DNA from: JAUVKT01 sp964634565
GTDB taxonomy: Bacteria; Bacteroidota; Bacteroidia; Bacteroidales; VadinHA17
Direction of reading: 5' to 3'
Assembly: GCA_964634565.1 (NCBI GenBank)
Contig: CAZWLP010000004.1
Location: 25,133 to 89,132, forward strand
Length of the DNA: 64,000 nt
Positions 18,082 to 25,624 of this stretch are shown here, in pieces. The notes beneath the pieces are model-generated. The model did not search any database and had not been told where the DNA came from. It was given only the letters and a program-made list of their open reading frames with translations. Position 1 is the first letter of the stretch. Each line of letters opens with the position of its first letter. The translations under genes and the position numbers were made by a program.

Positions 18082-18388
18082 TTACTATATTTTTGACAAG
18101 GATATTTAACATTTATTTCACTCCAGCAGTTTTATTGAAATAATCGACATACTATTAAGAAAAATCTATAAAAACATATTTTTTGTTTATTTGTAGAAAA
18201 ACAGAGTGATCTTGTCGATTATTTTCGGGATATATCGTTAAGTTATAAACTATAAGGTTATTTGTGGAAGATTTTAGAGCCCATATAGCCAGTGTTAATT
18301 ATATGGCGTACTTTAACATATAAAATCAGAGTAATTGATATTTTGGTAATTAAACAATTAAGTAACTTAGGGTCTTAAATTTCTTGAA
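18082..18388. other. 307-bp divergent promoter region, PD40 operon / LytS-LytTR
   Basis: This AT-rich gap separates divergent operons. Its main structure is a perfect 12-bp inverted repeat (18138-18149 and 18213-18224). No gene is visible in it. Confidence 0.7.
18138..18224. promoter_or_regulatory. 12-bp inverted repeat in the divergent region, candidate operator
   Basis: AAATAATCGACA at 18138-18149 and TGTCGATTATTT at 18213-18224 are perfect reverse complements separated by 63 bp. The arms lie between the PD40 operon and the LytS/LytTR operon. Two regulator sites bridged by the spacer are more likely than an RNA hairpin, because the loop is long. Confidence 0.4.
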
Positions 18389-19435
18389 TTGTCAGCTAAA
18401 GAGAAAACAAAATTATTTTATAAAGAGGGGCCAAAAAGGATTCTTAAGCATATCTTATTTTGGTTCTCGATATTGACGTTTTTCACCTTATTCGGATTAG
18501 CAATAAATGATAATGGTTTATGGTATTCTTTTAAAATAAATATTATTTTTCTTCCTCAGGATATCTTTCTGGTATATATTATTCTGTTTCTTGTTATCCC
18601 CAGGCTCTATCTTAAGAAAAGGCCCTTTCTTTTTGTTCTGTCACTTATTGCGGTCTTTTCGCTAAATCTGATTTTCAGTTTTTTGGTCGATGGGTATGTT
18701 GCACCGGCTGTAGGAGTTGAGATTGAGGATGTTGTTCTTGCTAAGCGCTTACTCTCAAGCATATTGACTTTTACATTTATTGCCAGTATAGCCAGTATCC
18801 TTAAACTGATTGATATTAATAACATTATTCTAATGAATAAGGAGATTGCGGAATCAAAGTTTCACAATGCTGAAATAGCCCTGCTCAGATCTCAGATAAA
18901 CCCACACTTTCTGTTTAATGTTTTTAATAATATTGATGAATTAATATATAAAGACAGGGATAAGGCTTCTGATACTCTTGCATTTTTGTCTGATTCGCTG
19001 AGATATGTATTACAGGAGTCAGATAAAGAACTTGTCCCTGTAAAAGAGGAAATTAAGTTTATCAGATCCTATCTCGAGGTTGCTTCGATAAGTTTCAATG
19101 ACCCCGACTTTATTTTGTTTAATGTTAAGGATGAGATGACTGAAGTTTTTGTTGCCCCCATGATTTTTATTCCCTTTATCGAGAACTGTGTAAAGCATTG
19201 TAACAGGAAAGCTCAGTCGCCGGGAATAGAAATAGAAATAGGATATCAGCCACACTATATTAGCCTGTATTGTTGTAACAGGATTAAGGATGGTAAGCCA
19301 GGTGCTGATCCAAATGGAGGATATGGATTAGTAAACGCAAAGAAAAGACTGGATCTGATATATAAGGACAATTATGTTCTTAACATTGATAATGATGGCA
19401 ACAGTTTTAGTATTGATCTTAAAATCTCTTTATAA
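18389..19435 (+). CDS. LytS-type membrane sensor histidine kinase
   Basis: The 348-residue kinase has about four transmembrane segments in residues 15-150. The His_kinase domain contains LLRSQINPHFLFNVFNNID with the phospho-accepting His in PHF. An N-box (FIENCVKHC) and G-box (GGYGLVNAKKRLDLIY) follow. No extracytoplasmic sensor domain is present, so the membrane part itself is probably the sensor. The only available start in this frame near the membrane domain is a TTG at 18389-18391; the exact start is uncertain. The stop overlaps the ATG of the LytTR regulator (TAATG), which makes this a coupled pair. Confidence 0.9.
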   Translation: MSAKEKTKLFYKEGPKRILKHILFWFSILTFFTLFGLAINDNGLWYSFKINIIFLPQDIFLVYIILFLVIPRLYLKKRPFLFVLSLIAVFSLNLIFSFLVDGYVAPAVGVEIEDVVLAKRLLSSILTFTFIASIASILKLIDINNIILMNKEIAESKFHNAEIALLRSQINPHFLFNVFNNIDELIYKDRDKASDTLAFLSDSLRYVLQESDKELVPVKEEIKFIRSYLEVASISFNDPDFILFNVKDEMTEVFVAPMIFIPFIENCVKHCNRKAQSPGIEIEIGYQPHYISLYCCNRIKDGKPGADPNGGYGLVNAKKRLDLIYKDNYVLNIDNDGNSFSIDLKISL

Positions 19436-20169
19436 TGATTCTGAAAGCTATAGCCATAGATGATGAAATACTTGCTCTTCATAAGATTGAAAGGTACTGC
19501 AAACAGCTTGAAATGGTTTCCCTGATCAGAAAAATTGATAACCCTGCTGATGCTTTATATTATTTAAAGCATCATAAGATCGACCTTATTTTTCTGGATA
19601 TTCATATGGATGGTATGTCGGGAATCGAACTTTTAAATCAGATGGAGAGTAAGCCTCTTGTAATAATGACAACAGCATTTTCTCAATACTCATTAAAAGC
19701 TTTTGATCTGGAAGTCATAGATTATTTATTAAAACCAATACGTTTTGAAAGGTTTGAGAAAGCAGTAAAGAAGGCTTTTGAGAGGAAATTACTTGAAGAA
19801 GCATATGAGGGACATTTTAAGGATAGTAATTCTGATGATCGTGATTATATTTTTGTAAAAAGTGGAAGAAAGACGCATAAGGTTTTAATAGACGAGATAT
19901 TGTATATAGAAGGAATGAAGGATTACCTGTCAATTTCCACTTTTACCAGGAAGTATATGGTTTTGAAGGTGTTCGACGATATGTTAAAAGATCTGCCCGG
20001 AGATAAGTTTTTTAGAGTTCACAGATCTTTTATTGTGGCTTTAGACAAGGTTGATATACATGAGGCCAATAAGCTTTTTATTAATAATAGAGAGATCCCT
20101 GTTGGCGGGACCTACAAAAGGAAATTTGAGGAGGTGTTTTTAAATCATATCAGAAGCAAGGTCAAATAG
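19435..20169 (+). CDS. LytTR-family response regulator
   Basis: The 244-residue regulator has a receiver domain (about 1-120) with acidic pocket DDE near residue 10, phospho-acceptor Asp in FLDIHMDGMSG, conserved Thr-Thr (MTTAF) and Lys-Pro (LLKPIRF). A LytTR DNA-binding domain follows (about 140-244) with the typical ILYIEGMKDYLSI and FFRVHRSFIVAL motifs. It is translationally coupled to the LytS kinase. A FtsX-type permease gene starts 69 bp downstream on the same strand and may be its target. The divergent PD40 operon is the other candidate. Confidence 0.93.
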   Translation: MILKAIAIDDEILALHKIERYCKQLEMVSLIRKIDNPADALYYLKHHKIDLIFLDIHMDGMSGIELLNQMESKPLVIMTTAFSQYSLKAFDLEVIDYLLKPIRFERFEKAVKKAFERKLLEEAYEGHFKDSNSDDRDYIFVKSGRKTHKVLIDEILYIEGMKDYLSISTFTRKYMVLKVFDDMLKDLPGDKFFRVHRSFIVALDKVDIHEANKLFINNREIPVGGTYKRKFEEVFLNHIRSKVK

Positions 20170-20238
20170 GGCTGTCTGTTTCGATTTGATTAAATATATT
20201 TATTGGTTTGTTCAACCAGGCTCAGCAAACGATTATCT

Positions 20239-22596
20239 ATGATAAATATCCGTCTTTCATTTAGATCTCTGATTAGAGGAAAATTGTATTTTTTCCTTAA
20301 CCTTGCAGGCTTATCAATAGCATTCGCTATTTCATTCTTTATAATATCTTATATTTTAAGAGAATATTCAATAAACCGACATTTTACAAATTACAATAGA
20401 ATTGCAAGGGTACTGACAGTAAAGAAAACTTTTGGGTGGACCGAACCGAGTGCTTCATATCCGCTACACCTGGCTCTGAAGAAAAACATTCCCGGCATAG
20501 AAGCTGCAACTCCGCTAAGAAGATTCAGATCATTTTTAATTGAGAATGATAAGGATGATTTAAGAGTCAGATCTGCATATGCAGCGAGCAGTGATTTTTT
20601 TAAAGTCTTCACCCCCGATATTATATTCGGAGATCCGACTCAATTTTTTGAAGATCCAAACTCAGTTGTAATAACAAGGAGCCTGGCAGAAAGAATATTT
20701 GGAGAACTTCCGGCCCAGGGGGCCAATCTTATTGTTAGCCTGGGATCAAATAGAATAAATATGACGGTAGGTGGACTTATCGAAGACTTTCCGGAGACTT
20801 CATCAATAAGACCGGAACTTATCGGATCTGTCGATTTACTGAAATACGAATTTCCGGAAGGATCTTTCTACGGTGACTATTCAGATGCCTGGCAGAAGGA
20901 TCTCTTTAGTGAATTTATTCTTATCAGACCCGATGCTGATTTAGATGATATAGTTTCTGCAATGAGTTTATTTTCGAGTGAAATGCCGGAAGGTTACGAT
21001 TATTTATTTACTCTTCAGCCTATGAAAAGGCTTCATCTGTTTTCTACTGACTATGTTAATGACGGTGGAAAGGGTGATATTAAATTTGTAATACTTTTTG
21101 GTGCTGTAGGAATACTTATTCTGATAATTGCTATAAGTAATTACATAATTCTGTCTATCGGGTCTTCAAACAGAAGAATTCCGGAGATTTCAATTAGAAA
21201 GATATTTGGTGCCAGAACTTCTGCAATCAGGTTTTATGTCTTAATGGAATCTATATCGATATGTTTACTGAGTGTGCCAGCAGCATACCTTATTACAATA
21301 TTTTCATCAGAAGCTGTTGAAGAGTTGTTTAATATTGATATGCAGCTTGTGGGAGAAGAAAAATTTATACTGTTTATTCTGGTAGCGTTGCTTGTTATAT
21401 TTACAGGTATATTATCTGGGGCCTATCTGGCAAGTAAACTGGGTAATACGTCTCCCTTAGAAGTGTTGGGAGTAAAAAGTGCGGGTGGCAGGGGTAGGTC
21501 TCTTTATAAAATTCTGATTACAGTGCAGATAATTATATTTGTTTCATTATTGTCATCTGCCTTTATAGTCCTCCGACAACTAAACTATTCTAAAAATATT
21601 GATCCGGGATTTAACTCGGAGAACCTTATTATTGGTGAGTTTCCTTCAGGTATAATAAGCGATTTCGAAGCTTTCAGGTATGAACTGCAAAAGAACCCGA
21701 ATATTATTGATTTAAGTTTCGGAGCAGTACTGCCACCTACTCAGAGCGCAATGGTGTCGGTTATGAGACCACCTGATGGAGGACAGGAGATAAGCTTTGA
21801 AGGTGTATCTGCAGATTTTAATTTTATTAATACATCGGGGATTGAGATTATAGCAGGCAGAGGATTTGATAAAAATCTGGCGAGTGATTCCTCAGCCATG
21901 CTTATTAATGAAACCCTGGCTCTAAATCTTGGAATTGATGGAAATACATTTGATGCTTTTGAGAGGCTGCCGAATATAATTGGAATAGTTAAGGATTTCC
22001 AGATTCATTCCATCAGGGAAGATATTCCTCCCTTAACCATTCAGATATCGAAGCCCAGATATATAAGTAGTTTTATGGTGAAATACAGACCCGGGACCAT
22101 GAATGAGATTATTGATTTTATTGAAGGTGTCTTTAAGGATATTCAGGCAGAAAAATTATCAATTATAAGTTATGAGGAGGCCGTATCAAACTTTTATGGA
22201 AGGGAAGCACGGCTGGGTACAATTGTAAGTGTTTTTGGCACTATAGCTCTTCTTGTGGCTATGCTGGGAGTTTTTGGTCTTTCACTATTTCTGACTAACG
22301 AGCTAAGATACGATACAGCTATATACAGGGTCTTTGGTGCTTCTTCAAAAAGGATAGTACTTCTTAACCTCTGGCGCTATCTTTTTTATATCGGACTGGG
22401 TAATATTATTTCCATCCCGCTGGTAATAATATTTATGTCAAGATGGTTGCAGCAGTTTGCCGAAAGAATAAGCATCGGTCCCTGGGTGTTTATCAGTACT
22501 TTTTTAATTTCAGCACTGGTGTTTCTTGCTACCACATTGTTTAATACTCTCAGGCTGGCCTATATTAATCCTGCACAGAACCTGCGTCAGGATTAG
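20239..22596 (+). CDS. MacB/FtsX-family ABC transporter permease (double-unit) 1
   Basis: The 785-residue protein has the full duplicated architecture of Bacteroidota FtsX-type permeases. TM1 (about 20-42) is followed by a MacB_PCD periplasmic domain, three TMs near 285-410 and TM5 near 430. A second periplasmic domain and three C-terminal TMs end in NPAQNLRQD. The ATG at 20239 directly precedes INIRLSFRSLIRGKLYFF, the usual beginning; an upstream TTG is less likely. It follows the LytTR regulator and precedes an NtrC-type regulator on the same strand. No ATPase, adaptor or outer-membrane channel is nearby. Substrate is unknown: lipoproteins, peptides and antibiotics are typical of the family. 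Confidence 0.88.
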   Translation: MINIRLSFRSLIRGKLYFFLNLAGLSIAFAISFFIISYILREYSINRHFTNYNRIARVLTVKKTFGWTEPSASYPLHLALKKNIPGIEAATPLRRFRSFLIENDKDDLRVRSAYAASSDFFKVFTPDIIFGDPTQFFEDPNSVVITRSLAERIFGELPAQGANLIVSLGSNRINMTVGGLIEDFPETSSIRPELIGSVDLLKYEFPEGSFYGDYSDAWQKDLFSEFILIRPDADLDDIVSAMSLFSSEMPEGYDYLFTLQPMKRLHLFSTDYVNDGGKGDIKFVILFGAVGILILIIAISNYIILSIGSSNRRIPEISIRKIFGARTSAIRFYVLMESISICLLSVPAAYLITIFSSEAVEELFNIDMQLVGEEKFILFILVALLVIFTGILSGAYLASKLGNTSPLEVLGVKSAGGRGRSLYKILITVQIIIFVSLLSSAFIVLRQLNYSKNIDPGFNSENLIIGEFPSGIISDFEAFRYELQKNPNIIDLSFGAVLPPTQSAMVSVMRPPDGGQEISFEGVSADFNFINTSGIEIIAGRGFDKNLASDSSAMLINETLALNLGIDGNTFDAFERLPNIIGIVKDFQIHSIREDIPPLTIQISKPRYISSFMVKYRPGTMNEIIDFIEGVFKDIQAEKLSIISYEEAVSNFYGREARLGTIVSVFGTIALLVAMLGVFGLSLFLTNELRYDTAIYRVFGASSKRIVLLNLWRYLFYIGLGNIISIPLVIIFMSRWLQQFAERISIGPWVFISTFLISALVFLATTLFNTLRLAYINPAQNLRQD

Positions 22597-22656
22597 GCTT
22601 ATGCGTGAGATAAAAATAAATTATGAGTTAATCTGTCTTATTAATTTTCTGTCGGA

Positions 22657-22689
22657 AAATCCTACACTATATTTGGAAGCTTAGGATTT
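22657..22689. promoter_or_regulatory. -7 box flanked by an 8-bp inverted repeat upstream of the NtrC-type regulator
   Basis: TATATTTG at 22668-22675 is a perfect TAnnTTTG on the plus strand, 53 nt before the regulator ATG. It lies inside the inverted repeat AAATCCTA (22657-22664) / TAGGATTT (22682-22689). The arrangement is what a repressor-type operator over a promoter would look like. A weak hairpin after the permease gene is the alternative. Confidence 0.35.
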
Positions 22690-22727
22690 CTTTCCGTCCT
22701 TTATAGGTCTAAGTGATAAAAAAAATC

Positions 22728-24101
22728 ATGAAAAACAAGGCCAGGATACTGATAGTAGATGATAATCGTGAATTGCTTGCAGCACTCAGACTTTGTCTAA
22801 CTCCGTATTTTGATTCTATTGAATTACTTCATGATCCAAACCGGCTTTTGAGCCTTCTGAAAGATAAGTCCTTTGATCTTGTTCTTCTGGATATGAATTT
22901 CAGTCCCGGCAAGACCACAGGCAATGAGGGGATCTACTGGCTAAGCAGAATCAGGGAAATAGATCCTTCAACAGGTGTGGTTCTGATTACTGCCTATGGT
23001 GATATTTCACTGGCTGTCAGGTCTGTGAGGGAGGGAGCTATCGACTTTATACTAAAGAGCTGGGATGAGAGCAAGATCGTTTCGACCGTCCTGTCGGCAA
23101 TGAAGATTCAGGAATCGCAGGCACAGATTAAAAAATTGCAGGATAAAGGGCGTCAGCTAAAAAGTGATATAGATGACCAGAACAGGCTTTATTATGGAAA
23201 CTCATCGGCCATGAAGGATGTAAAGCATATGATTGAGAAGGTTGCTGCTACCGAGGCTAATGTTATGATCCTGGGAGAGAATGGCACGGGCAAGGAGCTG
23301 GTCGCCAGAGAAATACACAGGCTGTCATCCAGATCAGATGATATTTTCGTAAAGATCGACCTTGGAGCAGTCTCAGAAAGCCTCTTTGAAAGTGAACTGT
23401 TTGGTTATAGAAAAGGTGCATTTACTGATGCAAAAGAGGATAGATCTGGACGACTGGAAGTGGCTTCGGGCGGTACTGTTTTTCTTGATGAAATAGGGAA
23501 CCTGAGTCTTGATATGCAGGCAAAGCTACTTAGTGTACTACAAAACAGGGAAATAGTCAGGTTGGGTGATCATAAAACAGTACCGATAGATATCCGGATT
23601 ATATCTGCAACTAACAAGGATCTGTACTCAGCTGTTGATGAAATGATTTTCAGGGAGGATCTGTTCTACAGGTTGAATACCATTATTATTAATCTCCCTG
23701 CCCTCAGGGAGAGAAAGGAGGATATACTATTTCTCGCAAATAAATTCCTTGTGGAATTAAATAAGATTTATAACAGGAATGTTGTATTATCGGATGAGGC
23801 GATCAAGTATATTACTAATTACGGGTGGCCTGGTAATGTCAGGGAACTTAAGCATATTATAGAAAAAGGTATTATACTGACCGAGAATAAGAAGATAAAT
23901 GTTTCAGATCTAAGGACAGGATACTCAAGGAAGATGGTACCTGATACGAAATCATTTAAGCTGGATGACCATGAGAAAAGAATTATTGAGTCTGCTCTTG
24001 AAACCTTTAGCTGGAATATAAGCAGAGCTGCAAAAGAACTTGGAATAAACAGATCTACTCTTTATGAAAAAATAACAAGATATGAGATCTCAAAGAATTG
24101 A
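22728..24101 (+). CDS. Sigma-54-dependent NtrC-family response regulator 1
   Basis: The 457-residue protein has a receiver domain (about 1-125), an AAA+ sigma-54 interaction domain (about 150-385) and a Fis-type HTH (NISRAAKELGINRSTLYEKI). The receiver has DDN, the acceptor Asp in VLLDMNF, and TAYG. The Walker A motif is GENGTGKE and the Walker B motif is GTVFLDEIG. The sigma-54 contact loop reads GAFTDA instead of GAFTGA. The residue after the receiver's conserved Lys is Ser (FILKSW) instead of the usual cis-Pro. The ATG at 22728 is preferred over a GTG 15 nt upstream. The kinase gene overlaps its end by 20 bp. Two similar regulators bracket the permease locus. Confidence 0.93.
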   Translation: MKNKARILIVDDNRELLAALRLCLTPYFDSIELLHDPNRLLSLLKDKSFDLVLLDMNFSPGKTTGNEGIYWLSRIREIDPSTGVVLITAYGDISLAVRSVREGAIDFILKSWDESKIVSTVLSAMKIQESQAQIKKLQDKGRQLKSDIDDQNRLYYGNSSAMKDVKHMIEKVAATEANVMILGENGTGKELVAREIHRLSSRSDDIFVKIDLGAVSESLFESELFGYRKGAFTDAKEDRSGRLEVASGGTVFLDEIGNLSLDMQAKLLSVLQNREIVRLGDHKTVPIDIRIISATNKDLYSAVDEMIFREDLFYRLNTIIINLPALRERKEDILFLANKFLVELNKIYNRNVVLSDEAIKYITNYGWPGNVRELKHIIEKGIILTENKKINVSDLRTGYSRKMVPDTKSFKLDDHEKRIIESALETFSWNISRAAKELGINRSTLYEKITRYEISKN

Positions 24102-25473
24102 CCTGGTTGTGCTTTTGCAGGTACTGTTACTTGCATCCACACCTGTAATATTTTCTATGACTCTGGGTAATGATGTTCTTGTTGTAACAAGGATTGGTCT
24201 TTGTGTAATCTGGTGTTTTCAGATTATTTTTCTCTATCGTTATCTCAAAAGATCAGAAAACAGGCTCAGGCAGGCAGTTCAGATTATAAGCAGTGGAGAG
24301 GAGTACCAGGAGTTGGGCAAGAGAGGTTTATCGAGCGTTCATGAAGATTTGCTCGACGAGATAAATAAAGCCATTTCTATTTTCAGTAATTTAAAAATAG
24401 AGAAGGAAGCCAATCTTCTCTTCTTCCAGGAGGTGATGGAGAATGTTCCTGCCGGAGTAATTGTTATGAACTCAAATGAAAACTTCGACTTTGTTAATAG
24501 GGCTGCGTCTCAGATTTTAGGTCTTGATAATTACCTCTGTCTCTATGATATGGAGAAGGTCAGACCTGGCTTAAGCTATTGGTTAAGAGAAATTAAGGGT
24601 GGTCATAATGTTATAGATATTAACTATTCCAGCAGATCACTCAGGCTATCTGTTTCAGTAAGAGAAATAAAGGTGCGAGGTGACAACTTAAAAATATTCT
24701 CTCTTAAAGATATAAAAAGAGAGGTAGATACAAAAGAGATGGAAACCTGGCATAATATGCTCAGAATATTATCCCATGAGGTTGTTAACTCAGTAAGCCC
24801 GATTACTTTGTCGGCAAACAGTATGAAAAGAAATCTGGCAGAGCTTAAAAAGATTATAACTGATAATATTAAGTACGAAAGGATTCTGGCAGATATTGAT
24901 GACGGACTATCTGCAATAAGTGAAAGAGGAAGAGGGCTGAACGAATTTGTTGAGTCGATGCGTGAAATAACAAAAATTCCTGATCCTGTTCTTAATACAA
25001 TTTCGCTGCGTAAACTTGTAAGTGAATCACTCGACATAATGCGAATGAACCTTCAGGATAATCATATAAAACTAGAAGAAGAGCTCGAAGATATTAGTCT
25101 GGATGTTGACAGGAGACTATTTAATCATGTTCTGATAAACCTTGTTAAGAACTGTATTGAATCCTATACAGACCAGGCAACTAAAGTTATCAGGATAAGA
25201 GGAAGGAAGAATGAGGACAGTGTTATTATCCAGGTTGAAGATAATGGTCCAGGTATTCCCGCAGACCTTCAAAACCAGATATTCTCACCCTTTTTTAGTA
25301 CAAAGACTGATGGCTCAGGACTGGGATTAAGTTTTTCACGCAGGGTGGTGGAAATGCATGATGGTGATATTAGTTTCTGGTCAGAACCGGGCAGTACAAT
25401 CTTTACCCTTACCCTGCCTGAAAAACGCAACAGGACTGAAACTACTTATTTAGGATATGACAGAATTGTATGA
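24082..25473 (+). CDS. Intramembrane-type PAS sensor histidine kinase 1 (NtrC partner)
   Basis: The 463-residue kinase begins with two transmembrane helices (about 8-28 and 33-55) joined by a very short loop (TLGND), so it has no extracytoplasmic sensor. A PAS-like domain follows (about 115-215, with VPAGVIVMNSNENFDFVNRAA). The dimerisation helix has the phospho-His in ILSHEVVNSVSPI, then the N-box (NLVKNCIES) and G-boxes (EDNGPGIP, GSGLGLSFSRRVVEMH). The start overlaps the regulator gene by 20 bp, so the two form a pair. The topology is that of kinases that sense membrane events or a partner transporter, which fits the adjacent permease genes. Confidence 0.92.
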   Translation: MRSQRIDLVVLLQVLLLASTPVIFSMTLGNDVLVVTRIGLCVIWCFQIIFLYRYLKRSENRLRQAVQIISSGEEYQELGKRGLSSVHEDLLDEINKAISIFSNLKIEKEANLLFFQEVMENVPAGVIVMNSNENFDFVNRAASQILGLDNYLCLYDMEKVRPGLSYWLREIKGGHNVIDINYSSRSLRLSVSVREIKVRGDNLKIFSLKDIKREVDTKEMETWHNMLRILSHEVVNSVSPITLSANSMKRNLAELKKIITDNIKYERILADIDDGLSAISERGRGLNEFVESMREITKIPDPVLNTISLRKLVSESLDIMRMNLQDNHIKLEEELEDISLDVDRRLFNHVLINLVKNCIESYTDQATKVIRIRGRKNEDSVIIQVEDNGPGIPADLQNQIFSPFFSTKTDGSGLGLSFSRRVVEMHDGDISFWSEPGSTIFTLTLPEKRNRTETTYLGYDRIV

Positions 25474-25478
25474 TTTTC

Positions 25479-25492
25479 CAACATATATGTTG
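25479..25492. promoter_or_regulatory. Palindrome CAACATATATGTTG, candidate enhancer site for regulator 1
   Basis: A perfect 14-bp palindrome lies just after the kinase stop. Its centre is 73 bp upstream of the sigma-54-like -24 element at 25559. The distance matches that of the palindrome upstream of permease 5. Confidence 0.45.
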
Positions 25493-25558
25493 AATAAGCC
25501 GTCATAAAGTATTCTGATATAATTATATAACGTACATAAAATCAGTACATTAAATATA

Positions 25559-25575
25559 TGGCACAAATATAGTTT
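25559..25575 (+). promoter_or_regulatory. Sigma-54-like promoter TGGCACAAATATAGTTT upstream of permease 2
   Basis: The -24 half matches the sigma-54 consensus TGGCAC exactly. The spacing GG-N10-GT equals the canonical GG-N10-GC, but the -12 element has GT instead of GC. It starts 66 bp before the permease ATG and matches 13 of 17 bases of the element at 36942. Confidence 0.5.
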
Positions 25576-25624
25576 ACTATAAATTGATAATATTTAGCAT
25601 TACAAATTTTAGTAAGCAGTTAAC

